DNA of 54,747 nt. Origin: Gammaproteobacteria bacterium. GTDB taxonomy: Bacteria; Pseudomonadota; Gammaproteobacteria; Pseudomonadales; Pseudohongiellaceae. Below the pieces are notes generated by a model. The model saw nothing but the letters and a program-made list of their open reading frames with translations. It made no database searches and was not told where the DNA came from. Below are positions 39,129 to 47,731 of this stretch, piece by piece (positions within the stretch are counted from its first letter, which is position 1; every line of letters starts with the position of its first letter). The DNA is taken from positions 12,870 through 67,616 of the forward strand of contig PBNR01000029.1 of assembly GCA_002723195.1 (NCBI GenBank). The letters are read 5' to 3'. The position numbers were made by a program, and so were the translations under genes.

Positions 39129-40616
39129 ATGACATATACACCATATGGTCAAACGACCACTACTCTTCTGGGAGCGATGCAAACAGAAGACGAATTCACG
39201 CTTAACGGCTGTGTTACAAACAGCACTGCTGGCAATCCACTTGTAGACATGTTCTTTCAAATTGGATCTATGCGTGGTAAATCAAGACAACCTATAGTTG
39301 ATCTAATGACTGCAGCTTTTGCAGTAGATCAGCTAGACGCCATGAAGTTATTCTTCTGGTCCCGTGATGTACGGGGTGGAGCAGGAGAGAGGCAAAGTTT
39401 CAAGACTTTACTTGAATTCATGTCTCAAACTCCCGAATATCATAATGTTCTCAAGCACAATCTACCACTTATTCCAGTTTATGGAAGGTGGGATGATTTG
39501 TTGGTACTCTTTGATACACCTCTAGAGAACGACACGCTTGAGCTTATAGGAAAAGCTCTCACTAATAGAGAAGGTCTTTGTGCGAAGTGGATGCCTCGCG
39601 AAAAGAGCAGCAAGAAGGAAATTGCTCAAAAGATCAGAAAGTTCATGGGCCTTTCTCCAAGAAAGTACCGTAAACTATTGTCTGAAAGCACAAACGTTGT
39701 TGAGACAGCAATGTGTGCTAAAGACTGGTCTTCAATTTCTTACTCTGCAGTTCCTTCTATTGCAATGAAGAACTATAGAAATTGCTTTGAAAGACAAGAT
39801 ACATCCAGGTGGCACACCTATCTGACCGCATTGGAAAGTGGTGAAGAGAAAGTAAATGCATCTGCTATCTTTCCTCACGATATCGTCAAGTCTGTTCTAG
39901 GTAATCTCGATACAATTAGTTTCCAAGAAAAGCGATTGCTTAATCAGCAGTGGCTTGCCCTTCCAAATTATATGGAGGGGAATACGAAAAGGATTCTTCC
40001 TGTTGTTGATACATCTGGAAGCATGTATAGCGGTTATTTTGAGTCTACGACTCAATTAACACCAATTCATGTGTCCATTTCGCTTGGACTCTATATTGCT
40101 GAAAGAAATGAAGGCCCTTTTAAGGATCACTTCATGACCTTTAGTGAGCAACCAGTGATTCAAAAAGTAGTGGGATCTGATATTCAAGCAAAACTACTCT
40201 CCCTGAAAAATGCAGACTGGGGATATAATACCAATATCCAAGCTGTTTTCGACCGTATTCTTGATACAGCCATTAAATGGCAAGTCAGTGCAGAACAATT
40301 GCCGACAACAGTTCTTATCCTTTCGGATATGGAATTTGATCGGGCTGCTAATCCTAGCGACTCTGCATACCAGTCTATATCCCAGAAATGGGAAGATGCC
40401 GGATATGGCCAGGTTTTACCTGAAATTATTTTCTGGAACCTTGATGCTAAAAGCTCTAACTTTCCTGTAAAGTTTGACCAAAAAGGGACTGCTATGATCT
40501 CTGGGTTTTCCCCTTCGATCCTTAAGCAGGTACTTAATGGTAGCGATATTACGCCTCAAGGGATAATGAGAGCTACTATCGATTCTGATCGATATTCTAT
40601 CATTACACTTCCATAA
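39129..40616 (+). CDS. DUF2828 protein (TROVE-like + vWA), 495 aa
   Basis: The DUF2828 pattern is clear. The N-terminal HEAT/TROVE-like half has 'LNGCVTNSTAGNPLVDMFFQIGSMRG', 'AMKLFFWSRDVRGGAGERQSF', 'IPVYGRWDDLLVLF', 'CAKWMPREKSS' and 'ISYSAVPSIAMKNYRNCF' (in parts). The C-terminal vWA domain has MIDAS 'DTSGSM' (294-299), 'GLYIAERNEGPFKDHFMTFS', 'ILSDMEFD' and 'IIFWNLD'. This is the architecture of Ro60, the Y-RNA-binding ring protein. An RNA-binding or RNA quality-control role is inferred from that likeness and from the neighbouring RRM gene and tRNA-like RNA. Confidence 0.88.
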   Translation: MTYTPYGQTTTTLLGAMQTEDEFTLNGCVTNSTAGNPLVDMFFQIGSMRGKSRQPIVDLMTAAFAVDQLDAMKLFFWSRDVRGGAGERQSFKTLLEFMSQTPEYHNVLKHNLPLIPVYGRWDDLLVLFDTPLENDTLELIGKALTNREGLCAKWMPREKSSKKEIAQKIRKFMGLSPRKYRKLLSESTNVVETAMCAKDWSSISYSAVPSIAMKNYRNCFERQDTSRWHTYLTALESGEEKVNASAIFPHDIVKSVLGNLDTISFQEKRLLNQQWLALPNYMEGNTKRILPVVDTSGSMYSGYFESTTQLTPIHVSISLGLYIAERNEGPFKDHFMTFSEQPVIQKVVGSDIQAKLLSLKNADWGYNTNIQAVFDRILDTAIKWQVSAEQLPTTVLILSDMEFDRAANPSDSAYQSISQKWEDAGYGQVLPEIIFWNLDAKSSNFPVKFDQKGTAMISGFSPSILKQVLNGSDITPQGIMRATIDSDRYSIITLP

Positions 40617-40638
40617 AACATCAAGATGTGGTATTTGT

Positions 40639-40673
40639 AAAGGAGAGGTGTGTAATGCACCTCTCCTTTTTTT
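40639..40673 (+). terminator. Intrinsic terminator after the DUF2828 gene
   Basis: AAAGGAGAGGTG/CACCTCTCCTTT stem then T8. The AAGGAGAGG in the stem mimics a ribosome site and creates a false upstream start for the next gene. Confidence 0.85.
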
Positions 40674-40696
40674 TACCCATAAAAACGAGTCGAAAC

Positions 40697-41194
40697 ATGA
40701 AAATAGTAAAATACCCAAACAACGTATTGGTAAAAAAATCAGAACCCGTTACCACTGTAGACGATGAATTGAGAGAATTCGTTATAGAGCTCTATCAATT
40801 GATGGTTGATAATAATGGTATGGGTATCGCTGCTCCTCAAGTCGGTAAGAATATTAGACTTTTTATATTCCCAGCCAAGAGTATAGGCAATTACCAATGT
40901 GCAATAAACCCAGCTATAACATCTGTCTCAGATAGAAAAATTTTAGCCCCCGAAGGATGTCTTTCTTTTCCAGACCTAAATGTTGATATAAAAAGGCATG
41001 CTTCTATAGAGGTAAGATATGCTGATCTGGACGGAGAGTATATAACAGAAACCCTGCACGGAATAAGAGCTAGATGCTTTCAGCATGAAATGGATCACTT
41101 AAATGGTATCGTTCACCTTGATAGATTGTCAAAGACAAGAAAACGAGTCGCCTTGCGTAAATGGCGTAAGAAGCGTAAGCTAAAAACAAGGTGA
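40697..41194 (+). CDS. def: Peptide deformylase, 165 aa
   Basis: Removes the formyl group from nascent proteins. All three motifs are present: 'GMGIAAPQVG' (41-50), 'EGCLSFP' (86-92, metal ligand Cys88) and 'QHEMDHLNG' (129-137, ligands His130 and His134, catalytic Glu131). Start ATG at 40697; the earlier frame reads through a terminator. The C-terminus is a short, very basic tail (KWRKKRKLKTR), which could bind the ribosome. Confidence 0.95.
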   Translation: MKIVKYPNNVLVKKSEPVTTVDDELREFVIELYQLMVDNNGMGIAAPQVGKNIRLFIFPAKSIGNYQCAINPAITSVSDRKILAPEGCLSFPDLNVDIKRHASIEVRYADLDGEYITETLHGIRARCFQHEMDHLNGIVHLDRLSKTRKRVALRKWRKKRKLKTR

Positions 41195-41517
41195 AAGTTT
41201 TAGAGAAAGCAACTCAAGCAAAATATCTCTTGATGAGTATAGTTTGCTTATGCTTTCTCGATGCTACATTTACAGTTATTTGGATTGAAGCAGGTATTGC
41301 TGAAGAAGCCAATCCAATAATGAGGATTTTTATATCAAGATCCTATCTCTTATTTATGGCTGTAAAGCTTGCCGTTACTTTTGGTGGCGTTCTAATACTT
41401 AGAAAGTATAAAGAAAAAAGAATGACAATCAATGCGGCAACATTTCTAAACTTGGTTTATATATATATTATACTTTACCATGTTGTTGGCTTTACAAGGC
41501 ATATAACAGGAATATAA
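41191..41517 (+). CDS. Membrane protein, 108 aa
   Basis: GTG start overlapping the deformylase stop. Three hydrophobic segments ('YLLMSIVCLCFLDATFTVIW', 'SYLLFMAVKLAVTFGGVLIL', 'ATFLNLVYIYIILYHVVGF') with 'EEANPIMR' between the first two, as in small DUF5658-type membrane proteins. Unknown role. Confidence 0.65.
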   Translation: MKVLEKATQAKYLLMSIVCLCFLDATFTVIWIEAGIAEEANPIMRIFISRSYLLFMAVKLAVTFGGVLILRKYKEKRMTINAATFLNLVYIYIILYHVVGFTRHITGI

Positions 41518-41518
41518 T

Positions 41519-41683
41519 ATGAAAAAAATAACAAGAGAAGAAGCAAAAGAACGCCTTACAATCTGTTCAAAATGTCCAAACTTTAAGCCGAGAATAAAGC
41601 AATGCAGTATATGCCACTGCTTTATGTTAATAAAGATTTGGCTTCCTAACGCAAAATGCCCTGACAAACCACCAAAATGGTAG
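41519..41683 (+). CDS. Small zinc-ribbon protein, 54 aa
   Basis: Cys pattern CSKC...CSICHCFM...KCP with 'IWLPNAKCPDKPPKW', a layout common in T4-like phage micro-proteins. A zinc-binding role is likely. The TAG stop lies four bases before the tRNA-Leu. Confidence 0.7.
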   Translation: MKKITREEAKERLTICSKCPNFKPRIKQCSICHCFMLIKIWLPNAKCPDKPPKW

Positions 41684-41686
41684 TAT

Positions 41687-41773
41687 GGCCGAGTGGCGGA
41701 ATTGGCAGACGCAACGGACTTAAAATCCGTTGTCCGTAAGGACGTGAGGGTTCGAACCCCTCCTCGGCTACCA
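41687..41773 (+). tRNA. tRNA-Leu (UAA)
   Basis: Type II tRNA with a long variable arm (UGUCCGUAAGGACGU). Acceptor GGCCGAG/CUCGGCU, anticodon loop CUUAAAA, T-arm GAGGG-UUCGAAC-CCCUC, encoded CCA. Reads UUA, a frequent codon in the surrounding AT-rich genes. Confidence 0.95.
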
Positions 41774-41799
41774 TCACACTATATCCAATAGGAAAAACG

Positions 41800-42021
41800 A
41801 TGAATACTACCAACCCTGAAAATCTAGCTGGATGGGATACACAAACACTATCAAAATTATATATTAGTATTAGTGAAGCCAAAAAGCAAAATCAAAGCAA
41901 AGTTTATCTCAACGGATTCTCTTTTGATCTGAAAAATGCAGAAGATTTTCTTAAAAAAACTGAAAAGAGGAGATGGGATGAGCAAAGACGACGAAAACTA
42001 CAAACCGTACTACGACAGTAA
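41800..42021 (+). CDS. Hypothetical protein, 73 aa
   Basis: Helical, with a basic end ('KRRWDEQRRRKLQTVLRQ'). Start after ATAGGAAAAACG. Overlaps the next gene by 44 bases. Confidence 0.65.
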   Translation: MNTTNPENLAGWDTQTLSKLYISISEAKKQNQSKVYLNGFSFDLKNAEDFLKKTEKRRWDEQRRRKLQTVLRQ

Positions 42022-42277
42022 AAAAATTAAAGACATAGACCCCTTTGGTGGAATGGACGCTTACACAAACTATGATTGGCAGGATATAAAATATCCACCG
42101 CCGAAAATAGAGTACCCCAAGAATTTTGTTGAAAAAAGAACTCTTAAAGGCTATGTGTTCATCGAACATCTAGTAACAAGAGAAAGAAAATGGGTTGCAA
42201 AGCAAGCTATTTATAAAGATGGAGTTCCAAGTGCATTTTATGATGCAGATCCAAAATTTGCACCAGAGGGGAAATGA
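41978..42277 (+). CDS. Hypothetical protein, 99 aa
   Basis: Start at 41978 after GAGGAGATGGG inside the previous gene. Tyr/Pro-rich N-terminal half ('YDSKKIKDIDPFGGMDAYTNYDW'). Soluble. Unknown. Confidence 0.65.
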   Translation: MSKDDENYKPYYDSKKIKDIDPFGGMDAYTNYDWQDIKYPPPKIEYPKNFVEKRTLKGYVFIEHLVTRERKWVAKQAIYKDGVPSAFYDADPKFAPEGK

Positions 42278-42278
42278 T

Positions 42279-42473
42279 ATGAATGAAAATTTTTACAAAC
42301 TCCTTGCTGCTTGGGCAGGAATTATTGTATTCTTTCTGCTCTTTAGCCGCATTTGGTGGCTAATATTAGGCTTTGCTCTTTACAGAGTCACAATGGAATA
42401 TATAAAAAGCGAAGAAGACTTTGTTCCCAAACTAAAGAGCGCTTTAAGAGGTATACTATGGACAACGAAGTAA
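42279..42473 (+). CDS. Membrane protein, 64 aa
   Basis: Start at 42279. One or two hydrophobic stretches ('LLAAWAGIIVFFLLFSRIWWLILGF') and a short charged tail. Overlaps the next gene by 16 bases. Confidence 0.6.
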   Translation: MNENFYKLLAAWAGIIVFFLLFSRIWWLILGFALYRVTMEYIKSEEDFVPKLKSALRGILWTTK

Positions 42474-42748
42474 AAAATGATTTACAAACCTATTATTTAC
42501 TAGGTGAACCAGTCGTCGACATTATAAGAAAAGAAGGAAAACTGGTTGTAGAAAAATGGTACTCAACCTGGTATGAACTAATTATATTTATGCCAAATGA
42601 ACAATCCCTTTTCACGCATATGGGTGAAGAATGGCATGGCATACAAACCGTAAGTGATCTAAAAATACTCGTATATGGAGAAGATACGTTCACTGTTTCA
42701 GACGAAATGGCTGAAGCAATAAGGAACTATAAAGGAGAATCAAAGTGA
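42458..42748 (+). CDS. Hypothetical protein, 96 aa
   Basis: Start at 42458 after AGAGGTATACT. Compact alpha/beta protein with 'KLVVEKWYSTWYELIIFMPNE'. Its TGA overlaps the GTG of the transglycosylase gene. Confidence 0.65.
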   Translation: MDNEVKNDLQTYYLLGEPVVDIIRKEGKLVVEKWYSTWYELIIFMPNEQSLFTHMGEEWHGIQTVSDLKILVYGEDTFTVSDEMAEAIRNYKGESK

Positions 42749-43305
42749 CACCATTGCTTTTATGCTTTGCCCTGATGACTGCTAATAATGATGGCGCAAT
42801 AAAACTAAAAGAAAAAGACATCCATATGGCTTGTGCACAAACAAGCCATATCGTAGACGCAGCTAAAAAAGAAAATATAGACCCCTATATTTTAACTTCA
42901 ATCATTTACACCGAATCAAGATTCGGGCCGAACGCTGTTTCTTCAGCAGGTGCATGTGGTCTTACACAAGTTATTCCAAAGTACTCAGTAGGAAAATTAA
43001 CCTGCAAACAACTCAAGAACCCAAAAACTTCAATCTACGCGGGAGCGGCATCACTAAATCAGTGGATCAAAAAGAGAGGGAAGAAAAAATACAAAGAAGC
43101 TCTTGCTTGTTACAATGCTGGCAATAAGTGTTTGAAATCTTCCCATGGGAAAAGATATGCTACTATAGTTGTAAATCTGGCTGACAAGCTTAGAAAAATT
43201 GCAGCAACAAAAAAGGAACCTGTACGATTTGAATACTATCCCTTAGATCTGATTCACCCGTTAGAATCAACACATCAAGAATGCTACGCTACCGTAAAGG
43301 ACTAA
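42745..43305 (+). CDS. Lytic transglycosylase (SLT-type), 186 aa
   Basis: Cleaves peptidoglycan. The SLT motifs are 'IIYTESRFGPNAVSSAGACGLTQVIP' in pieces (catalytic Glu in TESRF, ~56) and 'ALACYNAGNKC' (~125). The first ~20 residues are hydrophobic and may export the enzyme (MTPLLLCFALMTANND). GTG start after AAGGAGAATCAAA. It could act at entry or as part of lysis. No holin is clearly paired with it, although membrane proteins precede it. Confidence 0.85.
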   Translation: MTPLLLCFALMTANNDGAIKLKEKDIHMACAQTSHIVDAAKKENIDPYILTSIIYTESRFGPNAVSSAGACGLTQVIPKYSVGKLTCKQLKNPKTSIYAGAASLNQWIKKRGKKKYKEALACYNAGNKCLKSSHGKRYATIVVNLADKLRKIAATKKEPVRFEYYPLDLIHPLESTHQECYATVKD

Positions 43306-43307
43306 TT

Positions 43308-43535
43308 ATGCCCAATAGTTTATCTAAGATAGATAAAATGAACTTTTGTCTTGCAATGCTGGATAATGATCATGGTATAGTAGAGTCAGCTTATAACACT
43401 TTGATTGATACAGGGCTTATGCCATGTGAAATCGTCAAATACGTTGATGCTGTAAACGATAGGTTTTATATTAGTGAAGAAAATGCTAATCTTATCAAGA
43501 GTTTAATATCCGAACTGGGAGAAGAAAATGAATGA
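43308..43535 (+). CDS. Hypothetical protein, 75 aa
   Basis: Start at 43308 after AAGGACTAATT. All-helical, acidic ('CLAMLDNDHGIVESAYNTL'). Overlaps the next gene by eight bases. Confidence 0.65.
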   Translation: MPNSLSKIDKMNFCLAMLDNDHGIVESAYNTLIDTGLMPCEIVKYVDAVNDRFYISEENANLIKSLISELGEENE

Positions 43536-44157
43536 TGGAAACTCAACATCTCACACATGGGAAGAAGGTACGATAAAGATACCAAACCCACAGTGGAAAA
43601 TCTTCAAGGCAAAAATAAATAGAGTCTTCAACCCTATAGTTGAAAAAGATTTCTACTACGCTCTAAAGGTTTATGAACTAGTAATGCGAGAAAGCAAAGG
43701 GAAACGAAAATTTAGCTTTCGCAGAGAAGTGATATTGAGAACATCAGAATTCAACCTAAGAGCAGACTCAGTAGCTAGAATAGAAAACTCAATGTTTCCA
43801 GTAGGATCAGAGAGAAAGCGACCTCTGAAACCCAAAAAGAAAAACTTTCTTCCAGCAACCAACAGAACTTCAATTTTTGAATTAGGCAATTCTATCATTT
43901 TATTGTCTAACAAAAATAAAACATTTGGTTGGGTTGTAAAAGAAGGTGTGCATGCTGTAGAGGAAGCTCATTCTCATCCCGTTGCAGCTGCTGCATTTCA
44001 AGCTTTATCAGATGTTGACTGGAACAGAAATAGTGGTGGAGTTATTTTGTCAAATAAGCCAAAAGAAACCGAAGCCCCTTATAAAAACAGTCCTAATATT
44101 GCTAAAAGGTTCGGCCCATTAGGGGAGAAAGGTGTACTTTTTGGTACAGTTGGATGA
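43528..44157 (+). CDS. Basic hypothetical protein, 209 aa
   Basis: Start in GGGAGAAGAAAATG. Central strongly basic segment ('GSERKRPLKPKKKNF') between two globular parts; 'EGVHAVEEAHSHPVAAAAF' contains a His cluster. Not recognised. Coupled to a small membrane peptide gene at its stop. Confidence 0.7.
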   Translation: MNDGNSTSHTWEEGTIKIPNPQWKIFKAKINRVFNPIVEKDFYYALKVYELVMRESKGKRKFSFRREVILRTSEFNLRADSVARIENSMFPVGSERKRPLKPKKKNFLPATNRTSIFELGNSIILLSNKNKTFGWVVKEGVHAVEEAHSHPVAAAAFQALSDVDWNRNSGGVILSNKPKETEAPYKNSPNIAKRFGPLGEKGVLFGTVG

Positions 44158-44309
44158 CTATACACCCCTTAATATTAATAACTGCTATTATATTAAATCT
44201 ATTTCTATTTGCTTTTGCATTGCAAATAGAAAATAATCTATACGCTGCAATTGCAGTTGTTAGCGCATTTCTTTGTGCTAACGGTTTAAAATTTAACAAC
44301 ACGGAGTAA
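44154..44309 (+). CDS. Membrane micropeptide, 51 aa
   Basis: ATG overlaps the preceding TGA (ATGA). Two hydrophobic stretches ('LILITAIILNLFLFAFAL' and 'AAIAVVSAFLCA') make a hairpin-like membrane protein. Confidence 0.55.
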   Translation: MTIHPLILITAIILNLFLFAFALQIENNLYAAIAVVSAFLCANGLKFNNTE

Positions 44310-44311
44310 GA

Positions 44312-44548
44312 ATGCAAACTCAACTTATAAAGTTGATCTGGGCAATTACAGAGGTGCTTGAAGTAGATGATTATGCAATAGAAGAAATTGCAAACAGATT
44401 AAATGTAAATTCATCAGATATAATTGATCTGATAGATCAAGCTGTCGAAGAATACCAAGAAATCAAAAACGAAGAAGTAGCTTACAATGACTATTGTTCA
44501 TCTGGTAATGATGATGACGATGATGATGATTTGTACTTTATCGAATAA
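44312..44548 (+). CDS. Acidic protein with poly-Asp stretch, 78 aa
   Basis: Start after ACGGAGTAAG. N-terminal helices resemble a small helix-turn-helix ('IEEIANRLNVNSSDIIDLI'). The C-terminus has seven Asp in a row before LYFIE, encoded by a GATGAC/GATGAT repeat. A DNA-mimic-like tail is possible but unproven. Confidence 0.65.
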   Translation: MQTQLIKLIWAITEVLEVDDYAIEEIANRLNVNSSDIIDLIDQAVEEYQEIKNEEVAYNDYCSSGNDDDDDDDLYFIE

Positions 44549-44651
44549 AAAAGAGCTGCTTTCTTGATTAATCGTGTCTGAAACCCTATTATTAAAGAAT
44601 AAGGGTTAAGCCTACCATTGGCTTATCAAGGACAACGATGTAAAAATAAAA

Positions 44652-46754
44652 TTGATAGCGTATACCTTCCTCTGCTTTTTGTTGCTATCCTGTAGTGACA
44701 ATAGAAGCGGTACACCCGATTCCGGGGAACTAGAAGGTATTATCGATTACCCCGATGCTGAAATAAGTGATGTTCCGATAATTGATACTCAGGAACCAGA
44801 TTCAGGCATAGATGACAACTTACCAAGTGTTGAATACCGACTAAGATGCTGGCAAAGACAATATTTCTTTTGCACACCTGACGGCGGTATCCTGCCTGAT
44901 GCAGGAGATGAGTCCTTATATCGCCAGGAAATGACGATAGACATTTGCGATGAAAATGGCGACCCCTGCACTCCAGAAGGCCCAAACGATCCAAACTGTC
45001 AATGGACTATTATCTGGCAGGGTATATGCGAAGATTGGCTAGAGTGCAATCCAGAAGAACACCTTGTTCACGAAGATGTTCTATGTCAAATTATTGACGA
45101 AATAACTGAAGAAACTACAAACGGCCTACAAGACTGGTACTGTGAAAAAGGGCAACTGAAACCAGGCCCTTGTGTACCTTGTGATCCAGAAATTTGCGAT
45201 AGTATTGATAACGACTGTAACGGTATCGTTGATGATCTCCCTGTAAGAGACTGTGAAAACGATTGTGGACCTGGGGACCTCATATGTGTTGAAGGTGTCG
45301 ATATGTGTTTCGGCCCTGAGCCCCAAGAAGAAATCTGTGACTACATCGATAACGATTGCGATGGTGATGTCGATGAAGGACAGCTGAATGCTTGTAATAC
45401 TTGCGGACCTGTTCCTGAAGATATCTGCGATGGCATCGACAACGACTGTGATGGCACAATAGATTTAACTGCACTTGGTGAACCACTAGTAGATGTATGC
45501 GAAACCGCTTGCGGTTTCGGACAAGATGTTTGTATCGAAGGCATATGGTCCTGTAACGCACCACAACCTGAAATAGAAATTTGCGACAATATCGACAACG
45601 ACTGCAATGGCCTTATCGACGATGGAATTGACTGTCAGTGCCCACCAGAATTAATAGGAGCTCTCTTGCCTTGCATGGGAGAACCTTTAGTTTGTGGACA
45701 AGGCTTTCAAACCTGTGAATGCGTAGACCCCCTGTGTGCTCAAACACAATACACACCCTGTGTTGCTTTATGTGTCTATTTCCCTACACCAGGAGTAGAA
45801 TGCGATCCAACAGGAGGGCAAATACTTCCTGAAGTTTGTAATAACTGGGACGACGACTGCAATACTCTTATAGATGATGAAATACCCCCTCAGGGCTGCT
45901 ACACGGGACCACCAGGGACTATGGGGGTTGGAATATGTGTACCAGGTGAACAGACATGCATCCTCGGAGAATGGGGCTCAGTGAGCGAAGATGGCACATT
46001 CTTTGCGAATATATGTGCTGGCGAACAAGTACCCCTAGAAGAAGAACTCTGCAATAATCAAGATGATGATTGCGACGGTCTAGAACCCGAAGAGCTCGAA
46101 CCAACAGATGTTCTATTTATAATAGATACATCTGGTTCCATGGATATGGAAATCAATGCTGTCTTTTCTGCACTAAACCAATTTGCAGCCTTTTACTCAG
46201 ATGCAGAAGTTATACAGTGGGGCTTAATTATTGGGCCAACTGGAAATAGCTTTGGCACAGAAAGACTTGAGCTAAAACACCAACTCTCATCTTTTCAAAA
46301 CTTTATTGCTAATCCATTTGTTATGAATCCTCATGACTACAGCACTAGTTCTGAAATGCTTCTAGATGCCTTATACTTGTCTCTGTCCAACCTTGTTCCG
46401 CAAGGAGTGCCTCTCGAACAACTTGTTTGGGAAGGAGGGGTATCCTCTACCCCCTCGTTGGAGAATTTTCAAATCAACTGGAGGGAGGATACCAACAAAG
46501 TCATAATCATGTTTAGTGATGAAGAAGCTCAATCCTTTGCAGACCCAGAAATAACAGCTAACCATATAAATTTATTGACAAATGAAATAGATGATTTATT
46601 TATATATACATTTAGCCCAGATCAAGCTAATGTAAAGGATACATGGACCCCTTTGATTGTAGGGGGTGCATGGCACGAACTCACAACACTTCCAATAGTG
46701 ATGTTTGAAAAACTAATGGAAATTATAGAGGAGTCGGCTTGTGGAGGTCTCTAA
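44652..46754 (+). CDS. Lipoprotein with MopE repeats and vWA domain, 700 aa
   Basis: The best start is TTG at 44652; the ATG at 44638 is out of frame with it. Signal and lipobox 'FLCFLLLSC' put the lipidated Cys at residue 14. About six 'E-[IV/L]-C-[DN]-x-x-D-[ND]-DC-[DN]-G' repeats between residues ~175 and ~485 match the putative metal-binding MopE motif. A vWA domain follows with MIDAS 'DTSGSM' (492-497). The protein is Cys-, Pro- and acid-rich, clearly extracytoplasmic. MopE-type surface proteins are frequent in Myxococcota. In a phage it could be a surface-remodelling or adhesion protein displayed by the infected cell. Confidence 0.85.
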   Translation: MIAYTFLCFLLLSCSDNRSGTPDSGELEGIIDYPDAEISDVPIIDTQEPDSGIDDNLPSVEYRLRCWQRQYFFCTPDGGILPDAGDESLYRQEMTIDICDENGDPCTPEGPNDPNCQWTIIWQGICEDWLECNPEEHLVHEDVLCQIIDEITEETTNGLQDWYCEKGQLKPGPCVPCDPEICDSIDNDCNGIVDDLPVRDCENDCGPGDLICVEGVDMCFGPEPQEEICDYIDNDCDGDVDEGQLNACNTCGPVPEDICDGIDNDCDGTIDLTALGEPLVDVCETACGFGQDVCIEGIWSCNAPQPEIEICDNIDNDCNGLIDDGIDCQCPPELIGALLPCMGEPLVCGQGFQTCECVDPLCAQTQYTPCVALCVYFPTPGVECDPTGGQILPEVCNNWDDDCNTLIDDEIPPQGCYTGPPGTMGVGICVPGEQTCILGEWGSVSEDGTFFANICAGEQVPLEEELCNNQDDDCDGLEPEELEPTDVLFIIDTSGSMDMEINAVFSALNQFAAFYSDAEVIQWGLIIGPTGNSFGTERLELKHQLSSFQNFIANPFVMNPHDYSTSSEMLLDALYLSLSNLVPQGVPLEQLVWEGGVSSTPSLENFQINWREDTNKVIIMFSDEEAQSFADPEITANHINLLTNEIDDLFIYTFSPDQANVKDTWTPLIVGGAWHELTTLPIVMFEKLMEIIEESACGGL

Positions 46755-47008
46755 TGTTAATAAATATAATCCTATTCCTTCTGCTGCTTACAGTAGCATC
46801 AATGGCTATTTGGATAAGAATATTTACTAGTAAATTAAACAACTATGGCATTGCTAATGCCAGGAATACACAAAAGATAAGAGCAATTGAAGAAGAATTC
46901 GGACGAATAGTACTGGAAAGGCCTTCTGTAATAAAAGGAACTATAGAACTTTCGACAGTAGACGGAAATTCCGTTATACTAAAAGCAATACTTACTGAGG
47001 AAGTATAG
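46754..47008 (+). CDS. Membrane-anchored protein, 84 aa
   Basis: The ATG shares one base with the lipoprotein stop. N-terminal membrane helix ('IILFLLLLTVASMAIWI') and a polar domain with a beta hairpin ('KGTIELSTVDGNSVILKAIL'). Probably works with the lipoprotein or is just co-expressed. Confidence 0.65.
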   Translation: MLINIILFLLLLTVASMAIWIRIFTSKLNNYGIANARNTQKIRAIEEEFGRIVLERPSVIKGTIELSTVDGNSVILKAILTEEV

Positions 47009-47242
47009 ATGCTTGAAGAAGGTGATATTCTCATAAGAAGAGTTTCAAACGGCTTTCTAATAAAAACAAAAACAGATCAAGAAGGCTTTGTCTTCGTTTA
47101 CGAAGACACACAAACCGATTACGGTGAACACCAAGCATTGATTAATTTTCTTTTTGATCATTTTGGCTACCTGTTCCAATCTAAAAAAAGGGGTGGCCTT
47201 GTTCTTAAGATCGATGAAGATGGATATGGAAAGGATTCCTAA
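47009..47242 (+). CDS. Hypothetical protein, 77 aa
   Basis: Begins at the base after the preceding stop. Beta-rich soluble protein ('GDILIRRVSNGFLIKTKTDQEGFVFVYED'). Ends 40 bases before tRNA-Arg. Unknown. Confidence 0.65.
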   Translation: MLEEGDILIRRVSNGFLIKTKTDQEGFVFVYEDTQTDYGEHQALINFLFDHFGYLFQSKKRGGLVLKIDEDGYGKDS

Positions 47243-47282
47243 ATTCCATTTCAAATCCATTTAAAACTCTCTAACAACCTTA

Positions 47283-47359
<77 letters not shown>

Positions 47360-47432
47360 TTTTAAGCTGACACTTAATATACAAAAACTGACAATAACTG
47401 TCTGTGTGAATTTCCACCTATTTGGAGAAATA

Positions 47433-47636
47433 ATGATAACTGAACTAAAGCTCACACAAAAAGAAGCAAACGATTTGCTTAGAGCGTTAGACTTTTTTGT
47501 TTCTGTAAATGCAGACATACATGAAGATGTCAAAAGCGACATGTTGAGCATTTATGACAAAATTTTTGATGCCGGTATTGATGCCGGTTTTGGCCAACAA
47601 ATCGACTTAAAAAAGAAAGGAGGAAAAAATGGATAG
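47433..47636 (+). CDS. Small hypothetical protein, 67 aa
   Basis: Start at 47433 after TTGGAGAAATA. Helical ('LTQKEANDLLRALDFFVSVNADIHEDVK') with a basic end. Overlaps the next frame by eight bases. Confidence 0.6.
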   Translation: MITELKLTQKEANDLLRALDFFVSVNADIHEDVKSDMLSIYDKIFDAGIDAGFGQQIDLKKKGGKNG

Positions 47637-47730
47637 ATACTTCAGTAAAGATGATATAAACTTTATGTGGATAGTTGTTGTATGTGCAATTGGCACATTC
47701 GGCTTCTTGACAGCCATTGGAGCTTTATAA
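47629..47730 (+). CDS. Membrane micropeptide, 33 aa
   Basis: AAAGGAGGAAAAA directly precedes the ATG. One helix ('MWIVVVCAIGTFGFLTAIGAL'). Good ribosome site supports it. Confidence 0.6.
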   Translation: MDRYFSKDDINFMWIVVVCAIGTFGFLTAIGAL

Positions 47731-47731
47731 A

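Noticed and set aside
40628-40696. Longer N-terminus for peptide deformylase
   Set aside because: This stretch is the terminator hairpin of the DUF2828 gene; the AAGGAGAGG there is a stem arm.
44312-44548. Anti-restriction DNA mimic call for the poly-Asp protein
   Set aside because: Only the short C-terminal Asp run is acidic; the rest looks like a small helical DNA-binding domain.
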